64,000 nucleotides of DNA from Sandarakinorhabdus sp. (GCA_020692215.1 JAIMKW010000003.1:171192-235191), one strand, 5' to 3'; positions 1 through 10,877 are shown, numbered from the stretch's first letter. The notes: generated from the sequence alone by a model not told the origin. Program-made: numbers and translations.

Positions 1-953
<953 letters not shown>

Positions 954-974
954 GGGCAACCGCCCAACAGCGAA

Positions 975-1012
975 AAGCGGCCGGCGGGTTTCCCCGCCGG
1001 CCGCTTCGTTTT
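975..1012 (+). terminator. Rho-independent terminator after ilvC
   Basis: A perfect 14-bp stem (975-988 with 993-1006) with a 4-base loop is followed by CGTTTT. It lies 22 bases after the ilvC stop. This is seen directly; its action as a terminator is inferred from its form and place. Confidence 0.85.
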
Positions 1013-1057
1013 GAGCGCAGGCGGCTGAAACCGCTTCACGCCTTCAAGTCTGTGGCG

Positions 1058-1240
1058 TCAGATCTTGTCGCCAAGCGCGCCTTTGACATCGCCCTTCAGC
1101 TTCTGGGCTTCGCCCTTCAGCTCCTGCGCAATGCCCTTGGCGCGAAGCTCGTCGTTGCCGACAACCTTGCCGACAACCTGCTTCGCATTGCCGACCACAT
1201 CATTGGCCGTGCCTTTGATCTTGTCTTTCATCTCGCCCAT
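1058..1240 (-). CDS. CsbD family stress-response protein
   Basis: A 60-residue, highly charged protein beginning MGEMKDKIKGTANDVVGNAK, the usual opening of the CsbD family (small soluble proteins often induced by general stress; biochemical role unknown). The sequence is mostly Lys/Glu/Asp/Gly with no membrane segment and reads like an amphipathic helical repeat. An ideal ribosome site (AAGGAG, 7 bases before the ATG) fixes the start. It is a single-gene unit, convergent with ilvC and divergent from the patatin gene. Family assignment is firm; regulation by an extracytoplasmic stress sigma factor is only a guess. Confidence 0.9.
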   Translation of the reverse strand: MGEMKDKIKGTANDVVGNAKQVVGKVVGNDELRAKGIAQELKGEAQKLKGDVKGALGDKI

Positions 1241-1520
1241 GGAAAATCTCCTTCAACGAGCCCGATGGCTCTGGTTGATCAATCTTGCGCCCGCATCGAT
1301 GAACACAGCCGATACCCAAGGCGCAAATCCAGTCAGTCCGCCCCCTCGCCGGGGCAGGGCGTTGATTTCCTGTGCCGGCACCGCGGTCTTGCCGGTCCAT
1401 GCGCCGCAATCCGCACGCTGTCGGGCATTGTCCGCCAAAGCCCAATTCGGGCTGTCTGCCCGCCTTTCCCGGCTATGCTGCACCTGCTAAATCGGCATTG
1501 GCAACAAGGGGGAACTCGCA

Positions 1521-2600
1521 ATGGCAGCATCGAAGAAGCGTCCGGTCAATCTCGCGCTCCAGGGCGGCGGCGCGCACGGCGCCTTCACATGGGGCGTTCT
1601 CGATCGGCTGCTCGAAGAACCCGATCTGGTATTCACCGCCATTTCCGGCACCTCGGCGGGCGCCATGAACGCGGTCGTCATGGCCGAGGGCCTGCTGGAA
1701 GGCGGCAACGAACGCGCCCGCGCCCAGCTGGAAGAATTCTGGCTTGGCATGGCAGACGCGGCAGAGCGGCTCCAGCCGTTCCGCAACTGGCCAGGTTACA
1801 GCCTGATCGAGCCCTTCCTCTATGAGGCCTCGATGGCGGCCACCCGCATGTTCAGCCCCTATGATTTCTCCGCATCCGACACGAACCCCCTGCGCGAAAC
1901 GCTGAAGAGCCTGATCGATTTCGAAAAGGTCCGCCGCAACCGGACAATCAAGCTCTTCATCAACACCACCCATGTCGCAACCGGCGGTCTGCGCTGCTGG
2001 CGTGAACATGAACTCACCGTCGAAATGGTGCTGGCCTCGGCCTGCCTCCCTTCGCTGTTCCACACCCCCATGATCGACAACGAAGGCTATTGGGACGGCG
2101 GCTACATCGCCAACCCCGCCATCGAACCGATGACCCGCGCCACCGCCACCAACGATGTCATCATTGTCCAGCTGAACCCTATCGTCCGCACCGAACTGCC
2201 GAAAAAGGCGGCCGAGATCCTCGATCGCCTGTCGGAAATCAGCTTCAATGCCAGCCTTGTTACGGAATTGCGCTTCATCGCCGAACGCAACCGCCTCATC
2301 AACGCCGGGGAGCTGTTGGGCGAAAAGCACCGCAAGACCCACCTGCACATGATCCACGGGGATCAGGCGCTCGGCGAGCTGCCGCCGTCATCCAAGCTGC
2401 TGGCTGAACGCAAGTTCCTGCTCTCCCTGCGCGACAAGGGCCGGGATGCCGCGAGCGTATGGCTGGAAAGGCATGGCAAAAAACTGGGCGACCGCTCCAG
2501 CTTCAACTACAACCGCCTCGTTTCCCAACTGACGCAGGACAGCGACGAAAACCCCGACCCAAGGCTGCTGCGCGAAGACAACCCGGCCGACAGTCAGTAA
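1521..2600 (+). CDS. Patatin-like phospholipase family protein
   Basis: A 359-residue serine lipase of the patatin fold, expected to hydrolyse acyl esters of membrane lipids using a Ser-Asp dyad. Three family signatures are visible: the oxyanion loop GGGAHG (15-20), the nucleophile elbow GTSAG with Ser45, and the DGG motif with Asp192. No signal peptide is seen, so it is probably cytoplasmic or peripherally membrane-bound. The start is supported by AGGGGGA 7 bases before the ATG. The last 30 or so residues are acidic and disordered-looking. Substrate is unknown; the gene stands alone between CsbD and the convergent mfd. Confidence 0.92.
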   Translation: MAASKKRPVNLALQGGGAHGAFTWGVLDRLLEEPDLVFTAISGTSAGAMNAVVMAEGLLEGGNERARAQLEEFWLGMADAAERLQPFRNWPGYSLIEPFLYEASMAATRMFSPYDFSASDTNPLRETLKSLIDFEKVRRNRTIKLFINTTHVATGGLRCWREHELTVEMVLASACLPSLFHTPMIDNEGYWDGGYIANPAIEPMTRATATNDVIIVQLNPIVRTELPKKAAEILDRLSEISFNASLVTELRFIAERNRLINAGELLGEKHRKTHLHMIHGDQALGELPPSSKLLAERKFLLSLRDKGRDAASVWLERHGKKLGDRSSFNYNRLVSQLTQDSDENPDPRLLREDNPADSQ

Positions 2601-2928
2601 TGGAGGGGAGGCAGTCGAAGGCCTGCCCGAGCAAGACCCACGGTCGTCCGGCTTGCTGTGGAGACTGCGGCCTGCTGGCCACCGCGCCCCGTATCAACAC
2701 GGCGCTCGGCGCCTCTGCCGGCTTCGACTGGCCATACGAACCGCGCCCCGGTGAAACCCACGGCAGCATCTGCCACGGGGCATCCTATGAAGCCCTGAAG
2801 GCCATTCTCCCGAAGCCGAACGGATCGAGGCGCGCGCCTCTGCTGCTCCCCGGTCAGCCCCGCTGCCGACACCTTGATCGCCATGGGGGTTTTCCGATGA
2901 AGGTGATTCCACCTTATTGTCTCATGCT
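2601..2928. other. Intergenic region between convergent patatin and mfd genes
   Basis: About 330 bases with no convincing gene. A 110-codon reading frame on the + strand (2600-2932) starts on the patatin stop codon (TAATG) and runs 4 bases into mfd, but its Cys/Pro/Arg-rich translation has no recognisable domain. I see no clear terminator hairpin. It is treated as non-coding with low certainty. Confidence 0.4.
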
Positions 2929-5900
2929 CTAGCGCCGCTTGCTCTTGAACACGCCGGGCATCGCATGGCGCTGCACCGCTGGTGCCTTCGCAGGCTCGGG
3001 TTTGGCATCCGCGCTGCGCATCGCGGCCTGGGCAAGCCCGCGCGCAAGCGCCACCGCGCCCGCCAGCCGTGCCTGCCCGTTGCCGAAATCGCGCGCAAGG
3101 AACAGCTTCTGGTCGGGCCGCAGCCTTGCCTGCCCCTTCAGCCGGTTGATCCACTCAACCAGCCCGATGGGGTTGGGGAAGCTGTCGTTCACGAAGGTCA
3201 CCAGCGCGCCCTTTGGCCCCACCTCGATCTTCTGCACATGCGCCTTTCTGGCGGCATTGCGCGCCTCAACAATCTTCAGCAGGTTTGCCGCTGGCTCGGG
3301 CAGCGGCCCGAAGCGGTCGATCATCTCGGCTGCAAGGCTTTCGATCCCGGCCTTGTCGGAAAGGTCAGCCGCGCGGCGATAGAGCGCCATCCTGAGCGCC
3401 AGATCCGGCACATAATCCTCGGGGATCATCACCGGTGCATCGACCGAAATGGTCGGAGAAGTCGGATCTTCCGGCGGCTTCAGCCCGCGCGCCTCGGCCT
3501 TGGCGGCCAGGATCGCATCTTCCAGCATCGATTGGTACAGTTCGAAGCCCACCTCGCGGATATGGCCCGATTGCTCATCGCCCAGCAGGTTGCCCGCGCC
3601 GCGCTGGTCGAGATCGTGCGACGCCAGCTCAAAGCCCGCCCCCAGCGAATCGAGGCTGGCCAGCACCTGCAGCCGCTTTTCCGCCGCAACCGTGATGCTG
3701 CCTTCGGGCGATGTCGTCAGCAGCGCATAGGCGCGGCGCTTCGCCCGGCCCACGCGGCCGCGCAACTGGTACAGCTGCGCCAGCCCGAACATGTCGGCCC
3801 GGTGCACGATCAGCGTGTTGGCATTGGGAATATCCAGCCCGCTTTCGATGATGGTGGTTGCCAGCAGCACATCATAGCGCTGCTCGTAGAAGGCGGTCAT
3901 CCGCTCCTCGATCTCGCCCGCCGCCATCTGCCCATGCGCGGTGACAGACCGGATCTCCGGCACTTCCTCGCGCAGATAGGCCTCGATTTCGGCAATGTCG
4001 GCAATGCGCGGCACCACGATGAAGCTCTGCCCGCCGCGGTAATGTTCACGCAGCAAGGCCTCGCGAACCACCACCGGGTCGAACGGTGAAACAGTGGTGC
4101 GGATCGCCAGCCGGTCCACCGGCGGGGTCGCGATCACGGAAAGCTCCCGGATGCCAGAAAGTGCCATCTGCAACGTCCGCGGGATCGGCGTCGCCGTCAG
4201 CGTGAGCACATGCACATTGTTGATTTCGGAAGGGTCGCCTCCGGCTCCTCCAGCCCGCAGCGCCTTCAGGCGCTCCTTGTGGGTTACGCCGAAGCGCTGC
4301 TCTTCATCCACCACCACAAGGCCAAGCCGCTTGAACTCTACACTTTTCGCCAGAATTGCGTGCGTCCCCACAACGATATCGACAGAGCCGTCCGCCAGCC
4401 CCTCGCGCGTCGCCTTCGCTTCGGCGGCCGGCACCAGCCGCGACAGCGATCCCACCCGCAGCCCGCTGCCCTGGAAGCGTTCGCGAAAGGTTGCTGCGTG
4501 CTGCCGCGCCAGCAATGTGGTGGGGCACACAAGCGCCACCTGCGACCCTGCTGCCGCCGCAACATAGGCCGCGCGCAATGCCACTTCCGTCTTGCCAAAG
4601 CCGACATCGCCGCACACCAGCCGGTCCATCGGCCGCCCGGTTGCAAGGTCTGCCAGCACATCGGCTGTCGCCCGCAGCTGGTCGTCGGTTTCGGCCCAGG
4701 GAAATTTGTCGAGGAAGGCGGCATAGCCCTGCTGGTCCACCTCTAAGGCATCGGCCGCGCGCGTCGCCCGCAAGGCGGCCGTGCGCAGCAATTCATGCGC
4801 AATCTCGCGGATGCGCTCCTTCATGCGCGCCTTGCGCTGCTGCCAGCCCGTCCCGCCCAGCTTGTCGAGCGAAACGCCCTCGCTTTCCGAACCATAGCGC
4901 GACAGCACGTCGAGATTCTCGACCGGCACATAGAGCTTGTCGCCGCCGGCATATTCCAGCGCGACAGTATCGTGGGCTGCACCCGAAACGGTGATCGGCG
5001 TGAGCCCGAGGTAGCGCCCGATGCCATGATCCTGATGCACCACAAGCTCGCCGGTTTCCAGCGATTGCAGATCCTTCAGGAAGGCATCGGCCCTGCGCGC
5101 AGAACGCCGCCGAACCAGCCGGTCGCCCAGCATGTCCTGCTCGGTCCAAAGCTCCAGATCCTCCAGCCGGAACCCGGATTCGAGCGGCAGAACAATCACC
5201 GGCACCGCGCCCTTTGCGCTTGCCCCCAGCGCGGCCTGCCAGCCTTGCAAAGGCGCAAGCCCCCTGGCCCCATGCTCGGTCAGCAGCCCAGAAAGCCGCT
5301 GGCGCGATCCTTCCGAATAGGCCGCCAGGATGGCCCGCCGCCCGGATGTCTGCAGCGCGGCCAGCCGTGCGGCAATCGCATCGTACACCGGCGCGCCACC
5401 GGCCGCCGCCGCCACCCGCGCGGCTGCAAAATCCTGCGCCGGCATCCCGCCCAGTTCCAGTCCCGCTTCGCCCGGCAGCGGGTTGGTCGAATGGGCGCGG
5501 TGCTCCGCCAGCTTGGCCGTGAAGTCGTCGGCGCAAAGATAGAGGGCTTCGGGCTCCAGCGGCCGATACACCGCTGCCCCCAGCTTCGATTTTCCGCGCA
5601 CCGGCGCTTTCAGCGCGCTGACCCGGTTGTCGTAGTAGTCGGCAATTGCCTCGAACCGCGCCTCGCTCGCCGCCTGCAGGCCGCCGTCTGTCACCGCAAT
5701 GTCGCGCGCACCCAGCCAGTCGAACAGTGTCACCAGGTCCGGCTCGAACAGTGGCAGGAAATGGTCCAGCCCCGGCACACGCCGCCCCTCGCTCGCCGCC
5801 TGATACAGCGGGTCAGCCGTCGCTCCGGCCCCGAACCGTTCCAGCCAGCCCGCCCGGAAGCGCCGGATCCGCTCTTCGTCCAGCAGCAGTTCGGAAACCG

Positions 5901-6549
5901 GCAACAGCGAAAAGCGCTCGGCCTTGCCTGTCGTCAGCTGCGTCAGCGGATCGATGGTGCGGATGGCATCCACCTCGTCGCCAAAGAAATCCAGCCGATA
6001 GCCTTTCGCGCCATCGCTTGCCGGCACCAGATCCACCAGCCCGCCGCGCACGGCATAGTCGCCCGCGTCCGCCACGCTTTCCACCCGGGTATAGCCCGCA
6101 CGCTGCAGGGTGGTGATCAGCTGCTCCCGGCCGATCCGGCTGCCCTGCCTTATGTCCAGGGTCGCCGCGGCAATCACCGCCTTTGGCAGCAGCCTCTGGG
6201 TGGCGGCCGCCACTGTCGTTACCAGCAATTCTGCGCCCGCCACCGGCTGCGCCAGCGCGGCAAGCCCCGCCAGCCGCTCGGCCAGCACTTTTTGCGCAGG
6301 CGAAGCCCGATCATAGGGAAGGCAGTCCCACGCCGGTAGCCAGATCGGCGTCACGTCGGGCGCAAAGAAGGGCACCGCATCCACGATCGCCCGCCCGGCG
6401 GCATCGTCGGCCGCGATGATCACGGCCCGTGCCCCATCCAGCCCTGCCGCCCGCGCCAGCCCCGCCATCAGCAGCGGCAGCAACCCGGCAGGCGCGCCCG
6501 TCAGCCTGAGCGGCCTGTCGGCCTTTGCAATCGCGTCGATCGGCAGCAC
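2929..6549 (-). CDS. mfd: Transcription-repair coupling factor Mfd
   Basis: Mfd is a DNA translocase that removes RNA polymerase stalled at lesions and recruits UvrA for nucleotide excision repair. The 1206-residue protein has the expected order: N-terminal UvrB-like modules, RNA-polymerase interaction domain around VVHQDHGIGRYLGL, then superfamily 2 helicase lobes with Walker A GDVGFGKTE (about residue 646), DEEQ (about 748) and TATPIPRT, and the C-terminal TRCF domain. A longer open frame upstream is only the shadow of sdhE. The GTG at 6549 overlaps the sdhE TAG stop (TAGTG), which argues for translational coupling. Confidence 0.96.
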   Translation of the reverse strand: MLPIDAIAKADRPLRLTGAPAGLLPLLMAGLARAAGLDGARAVIIAADDAAGRAIVDAVPFFAPDVTPIWLPAWDCLPYDRASPAQKVLAERLAGLAALAQPVAGAELLVTTVAAATQRLLPKAVIAAATLDIRQGSRIGREQLITTLQRAGYTRVESVADAGDYAVRGGLVDLVPASDGAKGYRLDFFGDEVDAIRTIDPLTQLTTGKAERFSLLPVSELLLDEERIRRFRAGWLERFGAGATADPLYQAASEGRRVPGLDHFLPLFEPDLVTLFDWLGARDIAVTDGGLQAASEARFEAIADYYDNRVSALKAPVRGKSKLGAAVYRPLEPEALYLCADDFTAKLAEHRAHSTNPLPGEAGLELGGMPAQDFAAARVAAAAGGAPVYDAIAARLAALQTSGRRAILAAYSEGSRQRLSGLLTEHGARGLAPLQGWQAALGASAKGAVPVIVLPLESGFRLEDLELWTEQDMLGDRLVRRRSARRADAFLKDLQSLETGELVVHQDHGIGRYLGLTPITVSGAAHDTVALEYAGGDKLYVPVENLDVLSRYGSESEGVSLDKLGGTGWQQRKARMKERIREIAHELLRTAALRATRAADALEVDQQGYAAFLDKFPWAETDDQLRATADVLADLATGRPMDRLVCGDVGFGKTEVALRAAYVAAAAGSQVALVCPTTLLARQHAATFRERFQGSGLRVGSLSRLVPAAEAKATREGLADGSVDIVVGTHAILAKSVEFKRLGLVVVDEEQRFGVTHKERLKALRAGGAGGDPSEINNVHVLTLTATPIPRTLQMALSGIRELSVIATPPVDRLAIRTTVSPFDPVVVREALLREHYRGGQSFIVVPRIADIAEIEAYLREEVPEIRSVTAHGQMAAGEIEERMTAFYEQRYDVLLATTIIESGLDIPNANTLIVHRADMFGLAQLYQLRGRVGRAKRRAYALLTTSPEGSITVAAEKRLQVLASLDSLGAGFELASHDLDQRGAGNLLGDEQSGHIREVGFELYQSMLEDAILAAKAEARGLKPPEDPTSPTISVDAPVMIPEDYVPDLALRMALYRRAADLSDKAGIESLAAEMIDRFGPLPEPAANLLKIVEARNAARKAHVQKIEVGPKGALVTFVNDSFPNPIGLVEWINRLKGQARLRPDQKLFLARDFGNGQARLAGAVALARGLAQAAMRSADAKPEPAKAPAVQRHAMPGVFKSKRR

Positions 6550-6821
6550 TAGCGGGGCACAAGCCTGATATAGTCCAGGCTCATCATCTGCTCCATCATC
6601 GGGCTTTTCAGCGCTTCGGGCACCTCGGCCTTGCCAAAGGCCCAGGCCATGATGTCGACATCCTGCTCCTCCAGCAGCGCCTCGAACCAGGCGAAGTCGG
6701 CATCGCTCATCGTATCCAGGAACCGGTTGGCAAAGCCGCCCACCAGCATGTCGGCTTCCTTGGTGCCCCGGTGGTGCGCCCGCCACAGCGCGCGCTTCAT
6801 CTGCATTTCTGAAATGGCCAT
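6549..6821 (-). CDS. sdhE: FAD assembly factor SdhE (succinate dehydrogenase)
   Basis: A 90-residue protein of the SdhE/Sdh5 family, which promotes covalent attachment of FAD to the flavoprotein subunit of succinate dehydrogenase. The family motif RGxxE is present as HHRGTKEADML, followed by the usual acidic helical bundle (YIRL near the C-terminus). The ATG at 6821 places the motif about 15 residues in, as is normal; further upstream codons would add an untypical extension. It is the first gene of the sdhE-mfd pair and is divergent from recG, an arrangement common in alphaproteobacteria. Confidence 0.93.
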   Translation of the reverse strand: MAISEMQMKRALWRAHHRGTKEADMLVGGFANRFLDTMSDADFAWFEALLEEQDVDIMAWAFGKAEVPEALKSPMMEQMMSLDYIRLVPR

Positions 6822-6895
6822 GGCGCGCCTCTTTCCATGCGAAAAAGCGGCACCGCGCATTTGCGGGCCGCCTTGCTGTGGGCTAGCCCTAGGCG

Positions 6896-8968
6896 ATGCG
6901 CCCCGATCGGCTCAACCCCCTGTTTGCGGCTGCGGCATCCTTGCCGTCGGTCGGCCCGGCCGCCGTGCGCGCGCTGGAACGGCTGGACATTGCCCGCGTG
7001 AAGGATGTGCTGTTCCATTTTCCCATCGGCTGGCGCCACACCCGCAGCATCACCCACCTCGCAGATGCCCGCGAGGGGGAGCGTGTTGCCATCCCCGTTA
7101 CGATCGTGGCGCACGAACCCCCGCGCGGGCGCGGTCCGCACCGAATTGCAGCCGATGATGCCGGCGGGCTCGGCCTGGTGCTGGCCTTTTTCGGCCCCCG
7201 GGCCTCGGGGCTTGCGGCGCGTTTTCCTGTGGGCAGCACCATCACCGTCGCCGGGCGGCTGGATCTGTGGAACGGCTGCTTCCAGATCATTCACCCCGAG
7301 CCGGTTCAGGGCAGGGTGGCTGAGGCGGAGCCCGTCTATCCGCTCACACAGGGAATGACGAGCCGCCGCCTCGCCGCGCTCGCCACATCCGCGCTTGAAC
7401 GGGTGCCGGAGCTGGAGGAATGGATCGAACCCTCGCTGCTGGCGAAGAAAGGGTGGCCTGCGTTCCGCGAGGCGCTTTCCCTTGTCCACAGCAACCCGGA
7501 ATCCGAAGCCGCGCGCAACAGGCTTGCGCATGATGAGCTGTTTGCCAGCCAATTGGCGTGGGCGCTGGTGCGGGCCCGCCGCCGCCGCGTGAAGGGCAGG
7601 GCACTTCAGGGCAGCGGACGGTTGACCGACAGGCTTCTTGAAAGCCTCCCATGGCCGCTTACCGGGGCACAGCGCCATGCCATCGCCGAAATCGCGGGCG
7701 ATATGGCACAGCCGGCCGCAATGCTTCGCTTGCTGCAGGGCGATGTCGGCGCCGGAAAGACGGTGGTGGCGCTGATGGCGTTGCTTTTCGCGGTGGAAGC
7801 CGGCGCGCAGGGCGCTTTCCTCGCCCCGACCGACTTGTTGGCCCGTCAGCACCACGCGACCTTGCAGACCATGCTGGGCACGCTTCCCGTGCGCCTGGGT
7901 TTCCTTTCGGGGCGGGACAAGGGGAAAGCCCGCGAAGCAACCCTATCAGCGCTGGCCGCGGGCGAAATCGATATCCTGGTGGGAACCCACGCCATCTTCA
8001 TGGGCGCCGTTCAATATCGCAATCTTGGTCTCGCCATTGTTGATGAACAGCATCGGTTTGGCGTCGCGCAGCGCATGATGCTGTCCGAAAAGGCGGACCG
8101 CCCGCCGCACCTGCTGGTGATGACAGCCACCCCCATCCCGCGCACGCTGGCGCTGGCCCATTTCGGCGAAATGGACGTGTCGCGACTGGATGAACGGCCC
8201 CCCGGTCGCCAGCCAGTCGACACCCGCGTGGTCGCGCTCGCCCGGCTTGATGACGTGCTGGATGGCCTTGCGCGCCACATTGCATCGGGTGCGCAGGCCT
8301 ATTGGGTCTGCCCATTGCTGGATGCGGGGGTAGAAGAGGAAGTGCAATCCGATCCCGATGCCGCAGCGCCCGCAGTGGCGCGCGCCGCCATGCTGAAGCA
8401 TCGCTTCGGCAACTCGGTGGCGCTGGTGCACGGCAAGATGCCGGGCGCACAGCGTGATGCGGAAATGGCGCGTTTCCAGTCGGGCGCTGCCAAGGTGCTG
8501 GTTGCTACCACGGTCATCGAGGTGGGGGTCGATGTGCCCAATGCCAGCCTGATGGTGATCGAGGCGGCTGAACGCTTCGGCCTTGCCCAGTTGCACCAGT
8601 TGCGCGGTCGCGTCGGCCGGGGAACAGCAAAATCCGTCTGCCTGCTCTTGCGGGGGGAAAATCTGTCGGCCAGCGCGAAGGAGCGCCTGAAGATGATGCG
8701 CGCCACCGACGATGGCTTTGCCATCGCCGAGGCCGATCTGAAGCTCAGGGGCGCGGGCGAACTGCTCGGCACCCGCCAATCGGGCGATCAGGGTTTCACT
8801 ATCGCCACGCCCGAACAGGTTTCCCGCCTGCTTCCCGCCGCCGATGCCGATGCCCGCCTGCTGATGGCGCGCGACGGTGGGCTGGAAGGCCCGCGCGGTG
8901 CGGCGGCCCGCAATCTCCTTTATATCTTCGAAAAGGATGCCGCCGTCGCAACCCTGCGAGGAGGATGA
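6896..8968 (+). CDS. recG: ATP-dependent DNA helicase RecG
   Basis: RecG remodels stalled replication forks and branch-migrates Holliday junctions. The 690-residue protein shows the N-terminal wedge/OB region (residues about 50-150), Walker A GDVGAGKT (about 282-289), DEQH (about 384), TATPIPRT and the TRG-like C-terminal region around LHQLRGRVGRG. Length and order match the family. It is transcribed away from sdhE-mfd across a 74-base divergent gap, so the two repair helicases share a control region. Confidence 0.97.
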   Translation: MRPDRLNPLFAAAASLPSVGPAAVRALERLDIARVKDVLFHFPIGWRHTRSITHLADAREGERVAIPVTIVAHEPPRGRGPHRIAADDAGGLGLVLAFFGPRASGLAARFPVGSTITVAGRLDLWNGCFQIIHPEPVQGRVAEAEPVYPLTQGMTSRRLAALATSALERVPELEEWIEPSLLAKKGWPAFREALSLVHSNPESEAARNRLAHDELFASQLAWALVRARRRRVKGRALQGSGRLTDRLLESLPWPLTGAQRHAIAEIAGDMAQPAAMLRLLQGDVGAGKTVVALMALLFAVEAGAQGAFLAPTDLLARQHHATLQTMLGTLPVRLGFLSGRDKGKAREATLSALAAGEIDILVGTHAIFMGAVQYRNLGLAIVDEQHRFGVAQRMMLSEKADRPPHLLVMTATPIPRTLALAHFGEMDVSRLDERPPGRQPVDTRVVALARLDDVLDGLARHIASGAQAYWVCPLLDAGVEEEVQSDPDAAAPAVARAAMLKHRFGNSVALVHGKMPGAQRDAEMARFQSGAAKVLVATTVIEVGVDVPNASLMVIEAAERFGLAQLHQLRGRVGRGTAKSVCLLLRGENLSASAKERLKMMRATDDGFAIAEADLKLRGAGELLGTRQSGDQGFTIATPEQVSRLLPAADADARLLMARDGGLEGPRGAAARNLLYIFEKDAAVATLRGG

Positions 8969-9070
8969 ATGGCTTGCTGCCCCGAACGGGTCATTTCAAT
9001 CGGCTTTTTCGGAGCACGGCTTTGCCAGCGGCACTTGGCCTAGACTTTTGCTTGGTCTAATAAGATTGCA

Positions 9071-9652
9071 ATGCGTTTCAGGGCAAAAGCAGCCGCCGTG
9101 TTTGTTGCGGCCATGACGGGTTCGGCGGCCGTGGCCCAGGCGGCCAGCGGTTCAGCCGGTTTTTCGTCCCCTCCCGTCACTTCCCCTCCCGTCACTTCCC
9201 CTCCCGTCTCGACCCCGCCCCTCTCGTCCACTGGCCCCCAGGTTCGGCTGAATGCGCCAGTGCCCACTGATCAGCTGATGGATTCGGGGCTTGCGGCCTT
9301 CCACCGCGGCGATCATGTCGAAGCCCGCCGTCTGTTCCGCCAGCTTGCCCAGCGCGGGGTTCCGGCAGCCGAAACGCTGCTTGGCACAATGGCCGCCAAT
9401 GGCCAGGGGGGTGCGCAGGATGATGCTGTTGCCGCGGCCTGGTTCCTTCGGGCGGCCCGGCGCGGCTATGCGCCTGCCCAGATGGCGCTTGCCGATTCCT
9501 TTTCCCGTGGCCGGGGCGTGAAACAGGATCGCGCGCGCGCCATGCAGCTGGCTCGCGCCGCTGCAGATCAGGGCCAGCCGGGCGCAGCGCAGATCGTCGC
9601 CCGGCACGGCAGCCCGCAGCATGTGGCACTGGTCGTCGCCCGCAGGCCCTAG
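9071..9652 (+). CDS. Exported Sel1-repeat (tetratricopeptide-like) protein
   Basis: A 193-residue protein with a clear signal peptide (about residues 1-24, ending AVAQA), then a low-complexity Ser/Pro/Thr linker built on TSPPV repeats (about 33-55), then at least two Sel1-like repeats (for example AAAWFLRAARRGYAPAQMAL and RAMQLARAAADQGQPGAAQI). Sel1 repeats form helical solenoids that bind partner proteins; the partner here is unknown. It is convergent with tyrS only 7 bases away. The linker DNA is a 15-bp tandem repeat, listed separately. Confidence 0.8.
   Translation: MRFRAKAAAVFVAAMTGSAAVAQAASGSAGFSSPPVTSPPVTSPPVSTPPLSSTGPQVRLNAPVPTDQLMDSGLAAFHRGDHVEARRLFRQLAQRGVPAAETLLGTMAANGQGGAQDDAVAAAWFLRAARRGYAPAQMALADSFSRGRGVKQDRARAMQLARAAADQGQPGAAQIVARHGSPQHVALVVARRP
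9167..9211 (+). repeat. 15-bp tandem repeat, three copies, in Sel1 protein linker
   Basis: The unit TCCCCTCCCGTCACT occurs twice exactly and a third time with its end changed. The period of 15 keeps the reading frame and adds five residues (SPPVT-type) per copy, so copy number could vary by slippage without frameshift. Confidence 0.85.
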
Positions 9653-9659
9653 GCCGGCT

Positions 9660-10877
9660 CTAGTCCCCGGCCAACAGAAGTGCGTGCCGTTTCTTGCCCA
9701 TCGACAGCTTGGCCGGTGCTGAAACCAGTGCCGCAGGGTCGGTCATGATCGCGCCGTCCACGCGCACCGCATTTTCCGCCAGCTTGCGCCGGGCTTCGCC
9801 CTTCGATGCCGCAAGCCCGGCTGCGACCAGCGCATCGGCCAGCGTCAGCGCGCCCGAAACCGTCACTTGCGGCAGCCCCTCGCCAGCGCCGCCCTCGGCA
9901 AAGGTTGTCGTCGCCGTCGCCTCGGCCGCCAGCGCCGCATCGGCCCCGCGGCACAGCGCGGTTGCTGCGTTGGCCAGCGCCACCTTTGCGGCGTTGATGT
10001 CCGCGCCCTGCAACGCTTCCAGCCGCGCGATTTCATCGTCGGGCATGTCGGTGAACAGCCGCAGGAAGCGCCCCACGTCGCGGTCGTCCACATTGCGCCA
10101 GAACTGCCAGTAATCCCAATCGGGAAGCTGGTCGCCGTTGAGCCACACCGCGCCCGATGCCGTCTTTCCCATCTTCGATCCGTCGGCGTTGGTGATCAGT
10201 GGCGTCGTCAGCCCGTAAAGCTCTGCCCCCAGCACGCGGCGGCCAAGGTCGATCCCCATGGTGATATTGCCCCACTGGTCCGATCCGCCCATCTGCATGA
10301 GGCAGCCATAGCGCCGGTTCAGTTCGACGAAATCATAGCTCTGCAGAACCATGTAATTGAATTCGATGAAGCTCAGCGGCTGGTCGCGGTCCAGCCTCAG
10401 CTTCACCGAATCCATGCTCAGCATCCGGTTGACGCTGAAATGCCGGCCATAGTCGCGCAGGAAGTCGATGTAGTTCAGCTTGTCGAGCCAGTCGGCATTG
10501 TCGGCCATGATGGCGTCGGTCGGGCCGTCGCCAAAGGTCAGGAAGCGCTCGAACACCCGCTTGATGCTGGCCTTGTTCGAAGCGATCGTCGCCTCGTCCA
10601 GCATCTGCCTTGCCGTATCCTTGCCGCTCGGGTCGCCCACCTTGGTGGTGCCGCCGCCCATCAGCGCAATGGGCTTGCCGCCATGCTGCTGCAGCCGGCG
10701 CAGCATCATGATGGAAAGCAGGTGGCCGATGTGCAGGCTCGGCCCCGTCAGATCGAACCCCACATAGGCCACAAGACCCGGCGTTCTGGCGCGCGCATCG
10801 ATGGCATCGGCATCGGTCAGTTGATGGATATAGCCGCGGCGGGCCAGCGTCTGCAGATATTGGGACTTGTAGGTCAT
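9660..10877 (-). CDS. tyrS: Tyrosyl-tRNA synthetase
   Basis: TyrRS charges tRNA-Tyr with tyrosine using ATP. The 405-residue protein has the class I signature LHIGH (48-52) and a KMSKS equivalent KMGKT (about 235-239), with a C-terminal S4-type RNA-binding domain (about 335-400). The ATG at 10877 gives the expected start MTYKSQYLQTLARRG, which targets the first helix of bacterial TyrRS; upstream in-frame codons would run into anmK. The start codon shares bases with the region of the divergent anmK start, so their promoters must lie inside each other's coding or leader DNA. Confidence 0.97.
   Translation of the reverse strand: MTYKSQYLQTLARRGYIHQLTDADAIDARARTPGLVAYVGFDLTGPSLHIGHLLSIMMLRRLQQHGGKPIALMGGGTTKVGDPSGKDTARQMLDEATIASNKASIKRVFERFLTFGDGPTDAIMADNADWLDKLNYIDFLRDYGRHFSVNRMLSMDSVKLRLDRDQPLSFIEFNYMVLQSYDFVELNRRYGCLMQMGGSDQWGNITMGIDLGRRVLGAELYGLTTPLITNADGSKMGKTASGAVWLNGDQLPDWDYWQFWRNVDDRDVGRFLRLFTDMPDDEIARLEALQGADINAAKVALANAATALCRGADAALAAEATATTTFAEGGAGEGLPQVTVSGALTLADALVAAGLAASKGEARRKLAENAVRVDGAIMTDPAALVSAPAKLSMGKKRHALLLAGD

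Noticed and set aside
2600..2932. 110-codon frame starting on the patatin stop (TAATG)
   Set aside because: Cys/Arg/Pro-rich translation with no domain, and it ends inside the convergent mfd gene; more likely chance.
4795..6339. 514-codon open frame on the + strand
   Set aside because: Antisense shadow of mfd in GC-rich DNA.
6550..6786. Long N-terminal extension of mfd
   Set aside because: It overlaps the well-supported sdhE gene in another frame and its sequence is unlike any Mfd start; a GTG at the sdhE stop fits better.
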